The notes: a model not told the origin generated them from the sequence alone. 64,000 bases of DNA from Dioscorea cayenensis subsp. rotundata (GCF_009730915.1 NC_052489.1:25289916-25353915); one strand, 5' to 3'; counted from the first letter of the stretch, positions 39,393-50,647 are shown. A program made the numbers and translations.

Positions 39393-40560
39393 ATATTTTT
39401 TTTTTTTATAAAGTGGATAAATCATAACTTTATTAAAAAAAAAGAATAGTACAAGACAAACAAGAGAGCTAGAGAAGAGAGAACAACCACACAAAAAGAA
39501 AAAACTATTCCTCACCAAAGGTGAGGAAGACTATAACTAGGGCTGTAAACGAGCTGAGCCGAGCCGAGTATCACCTCGAGCTGGCAAGAGTATATTATTC
39601 GAAGGCTCGAGTTTGGCTCGAGTATATTATTCGAAGGCTCAGGCTCGGCTTGAGCTCATTCGAGCTATGGTGCTCGAGCTCGGCTCGCTGAAAATTTCAA
39701 GTAGCTCGACCTCAGTTCATTTAAGCTCGAGTTAGGATAATATATATAATGTAAGTAATTCAATATAGTTATATAATTATGTATTTTTGTAATTAATATA
39801 TAAATAATTTAATATTATATATATATAAGCTCGTTTAGGCTCGCGAGCCTCATGAGCTAAGTTTGTTTGGGCTTGAGCTCGGCTCGACAACATAAACGAG
39901 TAGCTCGAGCTCAACTCGGCTAGTGAAAAATCGAATCGAATTCGAGCACTGATGAGCCGATCTCAAGTAGCTCACGAGTAGCTTGGCTCATTTATACCCC
40001 TAACTACAACCATGGAAACAGTGAAATAACGAAAAAAGAGAAAAAAGCTGAACCGACGAAGACATCCATCTGGAGTCACAGGCTAGTCCGGGCTGCAAAA
40101 GCGTAAGCCTACTCTCGATCCATGAAATGCTCAGGGTCACCGGAATGATTTGCAAGTCTGAGGCTCAAAAAGCTAAGAGATCTCTTAATCCTCCGGGAGG
40201 CTTCAGTCCTGCTGATGAGACTCGGAATATGCAGAAAGCCAAGAGAGAAGCATGTTAGCAGTTTTAAAAAAAACGGAAAGAATAGGTTTAGGTTAAAGAT
40301 GCAATTGTTCCATTCTAGCCATATATTCTAGAAGAAAGCACGAGCACTAAGATCCCATAGATTCCATAGAGTGGTGTTGAGAGAAGGGATCCAGGTAATC
40401 CAAATATTGGCGACCGAAGACGAAAGTGGATCTAAAGCAAGAATTTGTTTAAAGAAGGACCAAATTCTCTGCGAGAACTCACAACCAATGAAAAGGTGAT
40501 CCACCAAATTCACTCCAAGAACTGACAACCGAGAGCAAAACACTTGCCAACTCTAATCTT
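39393..40560 (-). mobile_element. LINE remnant (zf-RVT end), split by a hAT element
   Basis: Read on the minus strand, 40543-40328 encodes VDHLFIGCEFSQRIWSFFKQ and WITWIPSLNTTLWNLWDLSA, the reverse-transcriptase zinc-binding region (zf-RVT) of plant LINEs; it parallels DHLLLRCEFAKRIW at 52.5 kb. The 3' UTR runs to 40003, is interrupted by the element at 39538-40002, and resumes at 39537 down to a T-rich run at 39395 next to AAGTGGATAAATCATAACTT. The upstream RT and endonuclease parts are missing (5' truncation). Confidence 0.7.
39538..40002. mobile_element. Non-autonomous hAT element nested in a LINE
   Basis: The ends are TAGGGCTGTAAACGAGC and, inverted, TAGGGGTATAAATGAGC. Eight-bp target duplications ACTATAAC (39530-39537) and ACTACAAC (40003-40010) differ at one base. 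The inside is packed with GAGCTCGGCTCGAGC-type subterminal repeats in both orientations around a short AT-rich centre. It is 465 bp with no ORF. Confidence 0.88.
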
Positions 40561-40959
40561 AAAAATTCAATTTATAGTTAAAACATTTGAAAGAAAAAAA
40601 TAATAATAATAAGCAAGCGCTCCACCACGTGCTTTAACCCTTCACCATGCACTCACCCTTCGTATAGTGAGGGAAGTCTTTAACTTGTTCTTGTACAGAA
40701 TTTGTAAACATAATTTTTATTTTTATTTTAAAAGAATTGGATAAACCACCTTCATCAAATTTAGGGATAATTTTTAATTATCTCTATTTTTTTAATTTTA
40801 TATTGTTAAATATAAAAATAGACTATGTTCCAATTCGGTTTAAAACTTTAAATAACACAAACAGATTAAATCATATCAATTGTAAGTAGATACATATGAC
40901 ACAAATGTCAAACATCTGAGTCCTTATTAAAAAATATTAAAGAGAGCTTATACTGAACT
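40561..40959. other. Intergenic DNA with another LINE tail
   Basis: It includes TTGGATAAACCACCTTCATC at 40738-40757, a further short match to the inverted LINE 3' end. The rest is AT-rich with no coding. Confidence 0.4.
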
Positions 40960-41832
40960 GGCCCTCCGTTTGGTTCAAGTTCACGGAATAGGCATGGGAA
41001 TGGGAATGTGAGTGGTGGATGGGGATTGGGGATGGGAATAAAAGTATAGGGATAAGAATGAAGATAGTGTTTGGTTAGAAGGAATAAAAAGTGAGAATAG
41101 TAAGAAAGAGAAATCATGTAAAATTACTTTTATATCCTTTAATGTAAATGAATAATATTATATAGTATAGTACCAAAGTTAATTATATTTAAAAATAATT
41201 AATTTTTTAATTTATAAAATAATTTAAACAAAATTATTCATTTTTATTATTATAATTAAATATTTTAAATAAAGTCTAATTTAATTATTATATGTTTTAT
41301 TATAAATATTAAAATAATTAATCCATTTAACAATTATCCAATTTAATTTTTATGATTAAATATTTAATTAAATATATATTTTAACTACGGTTTCATGAAA
41401 ATTCAAAATTAAAATGGACAAAATTTTTACTTTCCTAAAAAAAATTTTGAAGTCTATTTTAATTATGATTTAATTATGATTAATAAATGTTTAAAAATAT
41501 TTTTATTTAATTATACTAATTAAATATTTTAATTACATAAATTAATTTAATTATAGGATGTATTTAATTAAAAAATAATTTAATTATAACATGTATGGGG
41601 TGCATTATAGAAATACTTTTTTTATTTATTAAGGGTATATTGGTAATTAAAAAAGCAAAAAAGGGAAGGAATATTTTGGGGGGCATGAGCAATATGGGTT
41701 TTGAGGGGATGAAGCCCCCTCATTCCCATCCCCAATCCTATTGGTGCATATACCCAAACATGGGTATGCACCAAAAGTGGGAGTGATCCCCATGCCTTGG
41801 GGATCACTCCCTCAATCCAAACACTACCTAGA
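40960..41832. mobile_element. MITE-like element with inverted GGGATTGGGG repeats
   Basis: A 17-bp subterminal repeat GGATTGGGGATGGGAAT at 41023-41039 occurs inverted and exact at 41722-41738. The outer ends CCCTCCGTTTGGTT and, inverted, TAGGTAGTGTTTGGATT are similar only in the GTTTGGTT part. The core is AT-rich. GTTTGG(A)TT ends are common in plant non-autonomous DNA elements. Outer limits and superfamily are uncertain. Confidence 0.5.
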
Positions 41833-41950
41833 GTCATAACCAGAGTACAAATGCTGTCATTATTTCCCATTTTATTCAATAAAAATAATATATATATATA
41901 TAAGCGAAACCACATTTTAGGTTGTTGCTAAAAATCTACATATTTTTAAA

Positions 41951-42575
41951 AAAATGCTATTCATCACGAATAGTTTTCACGAAATCCAACATGAATACTA
42001 ACCCCAGAGTTGGGATTAGTATTTTTAACTCCGAAGTTAGCAACCCCAATTCTAGGGTTAGGTTTTTTGTGATTTTTCATGCAAACTATTTGTGATGAAT
42101 AGAATTGCTCATTAAAAAAAAAAGAAAAAAAAGAAAGAAAAAGAAATCCAACATGAATACTAACCCCAGAGCTAGGATTAGTATTTTAACTCCGAAGTTA
42201 GCAACCCCAGTTCTGGGGTTAGGTTTTTTGTAATTTTTCATGCAAACTATTTGTGATGAATAGCATTGCTCATTAAAAAGAAAAAAAGAAAACAGAAAAT
42301 CAACATGAATACTAACCCCGAGTCGGGATTAGTATTTTTTTAACTCCGAGTTAGCAACCCCAGCTAGGGTTAGGTTTTTTGTGATTTTTCATGCAAACTA
42401 TTTGTGATGAATAGCATTGCTCATTAAAAAGAAATCCAACATGAATACTAACCCCAGAGCTAGGATTAGTATTTTTAACTCCGAAGTTAGCAACCCAAGT
42501 TCTGGGGTTAGGTTTTTTGTGATTTATCATGCAAACTATTTGTGGTGAATAGCATTGCTCATTAAAAAAAAAACC
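41951..42575. repeat. Foldback unit repeated four times in tandem
   Basis: Each unit of about 135-165 bp contains ATCCAACATGAATACTAACC, ATTAGTATTTTTAACTCCG, GTTAGCAACCCC, a TAGGTTTTTTGTGATTTTTC and GCAAACTATTTGTGATGAAT in that order. Units start near 41981, 42146, 42298 and 42432. The left edge TGCTATTCATCACGAATAGTT is the inverse of AACTATTTGTGATGAATAGC at the end of a unit, so one unit looks like a foldback MITE. The units differ by small deletions (GAAGTTAG vs GAGTTAG). Confidence 0.85.
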
Positions 42576-43298
42576 TGTGAGTAGAAATATAACAAATTGG
42601 AGTTAGGTGTTTAGTGAATATTAGTAGTGGGGAGAGAGGAGGGCATTAGACAATATTCAATGGCCTCAAGAGATATTTATAGAAAATTGGTCCTTAAATA
42701 TTTATATATATTGACAAAGTGGATAAAACCTTACATTGGTTAGATCAATTATTGCAAAATAAATATAATTTAATTATTAGATTCATATGATCAAAGCTTA
42801 GATGAGTTTTAGTTTTATATATATACATAGTAAACTCCAACAAAACCCTCTCAAATTAGAAGACAACTAAATTAGTTGTATATATACTTAGTTAACTCTC
42901 TTATAAAAACCCTCTCAAAATTACTTATGTCGTTTTGGACCCTCATATTAAGTTTTTTTTTTTTTAATAAAATTAAATTTTTACCTTTAATATTTTCCTC
43001 CTTCCTCACTATTGAATTGAAATGAAACACAATGATCGGCTTCTTCTCTTGGTTTGCTTTTATCTGACAATCATTTACTCTTTGGGGCTCTTAGCAAGTT
43101 TATTTAATGTGTACCCAATGTTAAAAGAGCCTTTTGAGTATAATAATGAGAAGCTATTGAATAGTCTCTATTGCATTTGTGGTCACAATTTCCCCCTATT
43201 TCTATACTACAAAGACTATATCAGTGTAGCAATGCTATTAAAAATGTGTTTAGATGAAAATAATAAACATTGTTTGAATGAAAATCACAGATAAAAAC
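42576..43298. other. Intergenic DNA
   Basis: It contains a short AAGTGGATAAAACC near 42718 resembling the LINE tail. A 90-codon open frame (43022-43294, + strand) has a hydrophobic start and cysteines but resembles no family I know and is probably chance. Confidence 0.35.
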
Positions 43299-43479
43299 AA
43301 CTTTAATGGGAGTTTAATAAAAATTTATTGAGCTTATGAGTAAAGAGGGTTTAATACCTATTGAGCATTTGGTGGCCACTAAACGATGGTCACCAAACGT
43401 TCAATGGGCGTTAAACCCTTTTGTAGAGGGTTTAATACTCATGAGCTCAATAAACTTTCATCAAACTCCCATTAAAGTT
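43299..43479. mobile_element. Short MITE with 42-bp terminal inverted repeats
   Basis: The left end AACTTTAATGGGAGTTTAAT continues through TTTATTGAGCTTATGAG. The inverted right end AACTTTAATGGGAGTTTGAT continues through TTTATTGAGCTCATGAG. The arms match over about 42 bp with few differences. Inside, GAGGGTTTAATAC and TGGTGGCCACTAAACG also form inverted pairs, so the whole 181 bp could fold into one long hairpin. No coding is present. Confidence 0.8.
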
Positions 43480-43609
43480 ATTCTCTTTCAGTAAAGAGAT
43501 CAATATATCTTAAAAACAAAAAAAAACTCCTTAATTTTTAAATTACAGCATCAATTTCTTAATATGTTCTAATTATTTTTTTTAATTCTTCCTTTACCTT
43601 GATTATTTG

Positions 43610-43667
<58 letters not shown>

Positions 43668-44455
43668 ATGATAAAATTTTTATGTTTAAAAATATTAAAA
43701 AATAAAGTTAGTTACAATTGTTTCAGAAGACAAAATATATATATATATATATATATAATAAAATTTATTTTTTAAAATACAAAACCGGTCCAAATAGAAG
43801 ATAATAAAATATAATTTTAAATCATTAAAAAAAATAAAAATATAACATACCAATATTTGTAGAAAAGAGTTTTTTTAATACTTATATTAAATTTTAGCAT
43901 GTGAAAAGAATATTAACCAAGTTTAAATTATGGCTATTGAATGCATATATGACACGTATCAAACATCTAAGTTTGTATGGGAAAGTATTAGAAGGAGTTT
44001 GGCCTTGGATGGAGAAAGAAGAGGTAAATTTTATTTTTAAATAATTAAGCATATAATTATTTATAATTAATAATTAGGTTTATTTAGATGTAAGCCTTCC
44101 AAATTTCAAATTTTTTACCTCAAATATATATATTTAAATTTTAAGGGAAAACACTGTATTATTATTTCAAATTTTAGAATACACAGTTTTAAATTCTAGA
44201 TAACTTCTCAAGTTTTAGAGAAACTGCAATACTCACATCCATATTCCGTGGATTTATAATTTGGATGTTTATGAATTGTGAGATGTGAATATTTTAAGCT
44301 CAAAACATAAAAAAAAATCAATAAATTTGAAATATGGAGAGCACTTAATGATCAATATTGTATTTCTCAATGCTTTTTTATTATGTCTTGATAATATATT
44401 AAAAAAGTTAAAACTTAACATTTTCTAAGAAAAAAAAACATTTTAGTATTCATCT
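43480..44455. other. AT-rich intergenic DNA
   Basis: (AT)n microsatellites at 43614-43663 and 43736-43757; otherwise no structure recognised. Confidence 0.5.
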
Positions 44456-45589
44456 ATTGTGACTAGAGGTGGGCACGGGCCGTCCGGCAACCCGGCTCGG
44501 CTCGTGCCCGGCCCGGAATCGCCCGCCGGGTCATTGACCCAGCGGGTCGGTTCATCGATCCTGAAACCGCCCGTCATGTAGACGGGCGGTTACGGATGAG
44601 CTTCTTCCAACCCGTGGCTCGGCGGGTTGGCCCGCCGATCCAACCGCGGCCCGCCCTAACTAAAAACCGGGTTGCAACTGGGGTTCCCCAACTTCATGAG
44701 GGTTAACTCGGCGGGTTGGGCCCGTTGAAGCCCAGCTGGGCTTCAACGACTATGAATTTTTTGAATTCATAGCCGTTGGCTATTTTATTTTATTTTTTTA
44801 TTTTTTAATTTCAAATTTTCAGAAATTTTTTTTTAAATTCTTATAAATTTCTATATATACCTCCACCCCACTATTATTTACTTTTTACCAATTATTACTC
44901 TTTCCCAACTCTCTACTCTCATGCTCTCTTAATCTCCTACTTTCATTCTCTCTTAATCTCACTATCTCAAGGCATATTATTTGAATTCTTGGAGTTTAAT
45001 TATTTCAAGTCTACATTATCAAGGCTTAATATTACAAGTTGGAATCTTGGAGACTTGGAGTGGTTCAACTTTGGTTTTTCTCTTAATTTTTAAGATTTCG
45101 GAAGTTCTCAATTAACAAGGTTGGTGATGATTTATTTATTTTTATGTTTAGTTATAGTTTCCTAGGCTTGTCTTAATTTAATCATGCAAGTATTAGTTGT
45201 ATTCTTTATATGTTTATTTTAATTATTAGTTTAGACTTGTGGACATATAAAAAATGCATTAAAATATTATTATTTGTAGTTTTGGACCTTTGGTTGATTT
45301 TTTTTATAAATATTTGGACGAAATTATTATTGTAGACATGAATAAAAGTATTTGTTGAAATTGTTGATATTTATTTTAATTATTATTTTAGACTTGTGGA
45401 CATATAAGAAATGTATGAAATTATTATTTGTAGTTTCCATAGAGTTGTTTTTTTAAATAATTGTATGAATTTATTTTTGTAGACTTGAACAAAATTATTA
45501 GTTATATTCTTCATATTTATTTTTATTATTAGAATGGATATGTGGTTTTTTTTAAAAAAATACATAAAATTATTATTTCTAGTTTTTGT

Positions 45590-47190
45590 AAACTTGGTTT
45601 TCTTTAATATTTGCATGAAATTATTTTTGTAGAATTGAATGATGCATTTATGATATTAATTTTTTTATTATTAGTTTAGAGTTTTTGGTTTTTTAAAAAA
45701 ATGCATGAATGTATTTTTTTATGGACTTGTATGAAAATTATTTTTTTAACTTGTGGGAGTTTTTAAAAAAAGTAGACTTGGTTTTCTTTAATATTTGCAT
45801 GAAATTATTTTTTTGTGAATGAATTCATTTATGATATTAATTTTTATATTATTAGTTTAGAGTTTTTGTTTTGAAAAAAATGCATGAACGTATTTTTTTA
45901 ATGGATTTGTATGAAATTATTTTTTTAACTTGTGGGAGTTTTAAAAAAAGTACATGAAATTAATAATTCTAATTTTTTTGTAGACTTGGTTTTCTTTTAA
46001 TATTTGCATGAAATTATTTTTTTGTGAATGAATTTTTTTATTTTTTTATTTTTTTGCATTTATGATATTTATTTTTTTATTATTAGTTTAGAGTTGTGGT
46101 TTTTTGAAAAAAATGCATGAATGTATTTTTTTATGGATTTGTATGAAATTATTTTTTTAAACTCATGGGAGTTTTTAAAAAGTAGACTTGGTTTTTCTTT
46201 TAATATTTGCATGAAATTATTTTTTTGCGAATGATTTTTGCATTTATAATATTAATTTTTTTATTATTAGTTTAGAGTTGTGGTTTTTTGAAAAAAATAC
46301 ATGAATGTATTTTTTTATGGATTTGTATGAAATTATTTTTTTAACTTGTGGTTTATTTCTAGTTTTTGTATACTTGGTTTTTCTTTAATATTTGCATGAA
46401 ATTATTTTTTTGTAGAATTGAATGAATTTTTTTGCATTTATGATATTAATTTTTTATTATTAGTTTAGAGTTGTGGTTTTTTTAAAAAAATGCATGAATG
46501 TATTTTTTTATGGACTTGTATGAAATTATTTTTTTAACTTGTGGGAGTTTTAAAAAAAGTAGACTTGGTTTTTCTTTTAATATTTGCATTAAATTATTTT
46601 TTTGTGAATGATATGATATTAATTTTTATATTATTAGTTTAGAGTTTTTGGTTTTTGAAAAAAATGCATGAATGTATTTTTTTATGGATTTGTATGAAAT
46701 TATTTTTAACTTGTGGGAGTTTTAAAAAGTACATGAAATTAATAATTCTAATTTTTGTAGACTTGGTTTTCTTTAATATTTGCATGAAATTATTTTTGTG
46801 AATGAATTTTTTTTTTTTGCATTTATGATATTTGTTTTTATTATTAGTTTAGAGTTGTTATTTTTAACTTGTGTATGCATTTTTTTAATATTTGCATGAA
46901 ATTATTATGTGTAGTTTTTGTATACTTTTTTTTTTTTTTAATATTTGCATGAAATTATTTTTGTAGACTTGAATGAAGTTATTTGTAGTATTCTTATATA
47001 TTTAATTTCATTATTAGTTTTAGACTTGTGTATGCATTTTTTTTTAATATTTGCATAAAATTATTTTTGTAGACTTGAATGAAATTATTTGTAGTATTCT
47101 TATATATTTAATTCCATTATTAGTTTTAGACTTGTGTATGTATTTTTTTTAATATTTGCATAAAATTATTTTTGTAGACTTGAATGAAAT
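45590..47190 (+). repeat. T-rich tandem array, period about 185-207 bp
   Basis: The phrase TAATATTTGCATGAAATTAT recurs at about 45607, 45791, 45998, 46203, 46388, 46578 and 46775, with shorter repeats after that. Each unit also holds TTATTAGTTTAGAGTTGTGG and AATGCATGAATGTATTTTTT. Copies vary by small indels in T runs. The array lies inside the 3.5-kb hAT-like element and would be intronic if the flanking exon-like parts belonged to one gene. Confidence 0.8.
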
Positions 47191-47196
47191 TATTTC

Positions 47197-47353
47197 TTCT
47201 AGTGACTGGAAACGTGCTCAAGTTCGGCAACAAGAAGCAGAAGAAGGAAGTCCAGATGCTAGTGATTTCTTCTACACAGATAACATGATGAGCACACCTG
47301 GCTCGACAGTCATTGAATCCGACCAAGACCTAGATGGTACTGGGATTAAGTAA
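47197..47353 (+). pseudogene. Probable last exon of a lost transposase gene
   Basis: After a TTTCTTCTAG acceptor-like site, the frame reads DWKRAQVRQQEAEEGSPDAS and continues to DLDGTGIK and a stop. Base composition is much more balanced than in the surrounding T-rich array. Its place near the 3' end of a hAT-like element suggests the C-terminal tail of the transposase, but I do not recognise a conserved hAT dimerisation motif in it. Confidence 0.35.
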
Positions 47354-48000
47354 GTGGGTGATCGATTATAATGTGTAATAGAACTACGTGGGCTTTGATT
47401 CCTCTTACACCCGGGGAGGATACGTGAGCGAACTTAATTCGGCATGTAAACGAATTAAGCTCAGCCCATTTATTTCCAAAATTTAATGTAATTTCAATTT
47501 TTTTAAGTAAAATTTAGATGTAATCACTGGGACATCTCCCTATTACTTGGAAACTTGTAGTCTTCATTTTTGGGGTCTTAATTAATTCATTTTTTTCTAT
47601 GAAATTTTTCTGAATTTTTTTCTTGAATTTTTCACAAATTTTTCTCATATTTTTTTGAATTTTTTTCTGAATTTTCTGTAATTTTTTAAATTTTTTTAAT
47701 TTTTTTTTGAGGTGGGCCACGACCCGGCCCGCCGAGCCCAAGCTGCAGGCCGACCCCGGGCCCAACCCGGCGGGTTGGCCCTCTGTTAGCCCGGCCCGCC
47801 GGGCCAACTTGGGACCGAGCCGGTTCCGGGCCCGGCTTCATGTGACCCGGAGCCGCCGGGTCCAACAGGCCAACCCAGCCCGCCGGGTTCTAGACCCAGC
47901 CGAGCCGGGTCTGGGTCAGTGGGCCGGTGAACTGACCCGACGGGTCGGGCCCACCGGGCCCGGTTACCCGGCCTGTGCCCACCACAATTTGTGTTGTGAC

Positions 48001-48740
48001 GTTTTCATGTTTTTCATTCTAAAAAGAATTAATTAATGCAAAAATCTAGAATGAATTTTTTTTTATAGAGTTAAGGATTAACCTATCCCATGATTTAATC
48101 AATTTTAAAATAAAAAAAAATCCAATTTAATAATAAATTACAGGGAAAATATAATTAAAAGTTGTGATTATTTAAGAAAATTATAGGACTATTTTTAATT
48201 AGTAATTCACAAAAATATAAAATAATTGAAAATAAAAAAAGAAAAAATAATAACATTCACATAAGGTGATCAACAAATGCAGTGTGTAAGAACCAAAATA
48301 TAACCTAATGATTTTTTATTTTGCTTATATTTAAATATTCTCACTTAGAAATTTTTAATAGGCCAATGTAAATAAATAAATAAATAAATTTTATAATCAA
48401 TTTACTAAAAAAAACAAAAACAGTGCGCATGTAAGCGGGTTCCACACAACCATTTTACCTGGGATACTTCATACTGGGAATAACTTTAAATAGATGTAGT
48501 TTATATAGTTCACCATTAGATGTTTAATATCTAGAATGAGATGAGTAATTTTTAAAAAAAGATAAGGGTATTATAAAAAAAGTTATTATATTTTTATATA
48601 TTTTTAAAACATATGTTATAATTTTAATAGTAAACTATATTTATTTAATTTCACCTAAGTGATTCTTTTTACAGAAGAACCCAGGCTCAAAACAACTATG
48701 GAAACTTCAATTCCTCTTGGAACAAGTGTCCGCCAACGAA
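48001..48740. other. Intergenic DNA upstream of the LEA promoter
   Basis: AT-rich, with an (AATA)n run at 48370-48390. No gene. The open frame 48659-48907 overlaps the LEA promoter and has no homology I can recognise. Confidence 0.5.
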
Positions 48741-48750
48741 GGCATTACGT

Positions 48751-48958
48751 TGCATGCATGTGCAAAGGAACCATTACGTGTCCAAACTCAGGCGCCCTCC
48801 ATGCCGTGTTCCTTCGGACCGTCTTCTTAGTTCTTCCTCTGCACACCTGTCTCGTTTCAAGACACGTGCCGCGCTCACAAGCACTTGACACGTCGACATC
48901 CAGATAAACTATTCATTCGTCTATGCCTCACCTTAGCTTCTCTCTATCTATATATAAA
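48751..48958 (+). promoter_or_regulatory. LEA promoter with RY and ABRE motifs and TATA box
   Basis: Within about 290 bp upstream of the LEA start codon are an RY element CATGCATG (48753-48760, the target of ABI3/FUS3-type B3 factors), TACGTGTCC (48775-48783), the G-box/ABRE GACACGTGCC (48861-48870) and GACACGTCG (about 48887-48895). A TATA box TATATATAAA lies at 48949-48958. This set is what is known from ABA- and seed-maturation-regulated promoters and fits the LEA product. Confidence 0.75.
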
Positions 48959-49036
48959 ACAAACCCTATCATTTCCCTTCTCATATTCATCTACTGGTTC
49001 TTGAATCCATTGAGAGAGTGATCCTAGTGAGAGACC

Positions 49037-50384
49037 ATGTCTTCCAAGCAAGAAGAGAGGGAGAAGAGGGCTGAGGCGGCAGCAAGGCAAGCGGCGGATG
49101 AGCTCGCAGCACAACGGAGGGAGCTCGAGATGGAGCGAGAGAAGTACGCCGAGAAAAAGGAGAAGGAACGATATGAGTCAGCTGGCGGTGAGCAGCAGCA
49201 AAGAGGAGTGCTGGAGAGCATCAAGGAAGGAGCCAAGTCTCTGCTGAGCTCCGTTCAGGACACCACTGCTGCTAAAGCTCGTGAGGCGTCGGAGAAGACG
49301 GCGGAGACTAAGGATGCCGCTCTTGAGAAGACGAAGGACTACAAAGACTCGGCGGTAGAGAAGGCGAAGGAGGCTAAAGATAATGCCGTGGAGAAGGCCG
49401 CCGAGTATAAGGACTCGGCTGCGGAGAAGGCGAAGCAGGCGAAGGATAGCACTGTGGAGAAGGCCGCCGAGTATAAGGACTCGGCCGTGGAGAAAGCGAA
49501 GCAGGCTAAGGATAGCACCTTGCAGAAGGCTGGGGAAACAAAGGACACTACGCTGCAGAAGACTGGGGAGTATAAAGAGAAGGCGGCTGAGAAAGGTAGA
49601 GAAGCTAAAGATACAGCTGCTGAAAAGGCTGGGGAGTATAAAGAGAGTTCGGAGCAGAGGATGGAGGAAGCTAAACAGAAGGCAAAGGAGATGAAGGACA
49701 CTGCTGCTCAGAAGGCACTTCAAGGAAAGGATACAACCTTGGAAGGAGCTCAACGTGCAATGGAGTACTTAAGTACAAAAAAAGAAGAAGCTAAAGAAGG
49801 CACTGCTGAAACTGGGGACACTGTGAAGGTACACTTGAATTAGTCTCTTTAGAGTGATCAGTATTAATCTTTGGGGTAGTAGCTAATTAATTTGTGGTAA
49901 TTAATTGCAGGAGAAGCTGAGCGAGAGTGAAGAGGAAGCAAGGAGGAAATTTGAGGAGTTGAGGAATAGAGACAAAGAAGCTAAGAATGAGACTGGGCGC
50001 ACAGTGGAGGAGACTGGAGAAGGTGGCCAGAGGTTTGTTTCTGAACAACTTATTTAAGGTTTCTTGATTTTTTTATAAGTTGTGTATTGAGGAAATTAAA
50101 TGATAACTTTGTGGTGAAGGTCGGATATTGGAAGTGGTGGAGGGGGGTTGTTGAGTTCATTAGGGAATGTGGCAGAGACTATAAAGGAGAAGCTTGCAGG
50201 GCCAAAGGTGGTAGAGCATGAGGAGATAAGGTATAGAGTGAAGCCTGCAGGAGAGGAAGGGGATGTGGAGGCGAAGATCAAGACTTCGGACCAGATGCAT
50301 GGGCAGGCGTTCAATGATGTTGGTGAGATGGGCGAGGAAGGGTCCGGTCCTATTGGTCGTGATGACCGTCATGGCAAGATGTGA
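49037..50384 (+). CDS. LEA_4 (group 3, DC-8 like) late embryogenesis abundant protein
   Basis: Exons 49037-49828, 49911-50032 and 50120-50384 give 392 residues. LEA_4 proteins are unfolded, very hydrophilic proteins that become helical on drying and protect membranes and enzymes in seeds. The N-terminal part is Glu/Arg/Ala-rich (KQEEREKRAEAAARQAADEL). Residues about 85-250 are 11-mer-type repeats such as EKAAEYKDSAAEKAKQAKDS and QKAGETKDTTLQKTGEYKEK. The C-terminal part has VLESIKEG-like and GNVAETIKEKLAGPK segments, then a charged tail ending GRDDRHGKM, resembling carrot DC-8. There is no signal peptide. Exon 3 starts at a weak GAAG acceptor, which keeps the frame. Promoter motifs upstream suggest ABA and seed expression. 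Confidence 0.9.
49295..49690 (+). repeat. In-frame 66-bp (22-codon) repeats in the LEA coding region
   Basis: Blocks such as GAGAAGGCCGCCGAGTATAA followed by GGACTCGGC...GAGAAGGCGAAGCAG recur at 66-bp spacing (for example at 49391 and 49457). They encode pairs of the 11-residue LEA motif. The two middle copies are nearly identical at the DNA level, pointing to recent in-frame duplication. Confidence 0.75.
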
Positions 50385-50610
50385 GTCGAGTTGGGTCTTG
50401 GACATGAGCCGTGGTGGTTTATACTTTATAGGTGGTGTTTTGTGCTGGATGTGGATACTTTTTTCTCTTTGTGGTCTTCTTGGTTGTTTGTCCTTTGGCG
50501 TTGAACCTTTTATTACCTATGTTGTTTGTTGTTGCGCTAATAAGAATACGGTTGTTTATGAAGAGATAATTCGGTCTAGTCTCCCTGGCTGGGGTGCTGG
50601 GGTGTTCACT

Positions 50611-50647
<37 letters not shown>

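Larger units (their letters stand above)
44464..47986. mobile_element. hAT-like element, about 3.5 kb, transposase mostly lost
   Basis: The left end TAGAGGTGGGCACGGGCCG and the inverted right end GTGGTGGGCACAGGCCGGG share the GGTGGGCAC(G/A)GGCCG core. Each is followed by about 250 bp of GC-rich subterminal repeats (CCCGGC, GCGGGT, GGGCCC), the layout of Ac-like plant elements. Flanks ATTGTGAC (44456-44463) and GTTGTGAC (47993-48000) match 7 of 8, but the right one lies a few bases beyond the apparent end. Inside are a leader-like CT-rich region (44.88-45.12 kb), a long T-rich tandem array and a last-exon-like ORF. Confidence 0.6.

Noticed and set aside
42000..42570. Possible tRNA or snRNA cluster because of regular hairpin-like units
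   Set aside because: No A/B boxes, no cloverleaf and no conserved snRNA boxes; the mirrored ends fit a foldback MITE.
43022..43294. 90-codon frame with a hydrophobic N-terminus
   Set aside because: No similarity to any known secreted or membrane family, no splice or promoter context, flanked by MITEs; chance ORF in AT-rich DNA more likely.
47514..48036. Open frames of about 100 codons on both strands in GC-rich DNA
   Set aside because: They lie in the CCCGGC/GGGCCC subterminal repeats of the hAT-like element; composition explains them.
49178..49753. Minus-strand open frames of 120 and 191 codons opposite the LEA gene
   Set aside because: Antisense shadow of the repetitive LEA coding sequence: Lys/Glu/Ala codons read backwards give Leu/Ser/Phe runs. 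No independent evidence.
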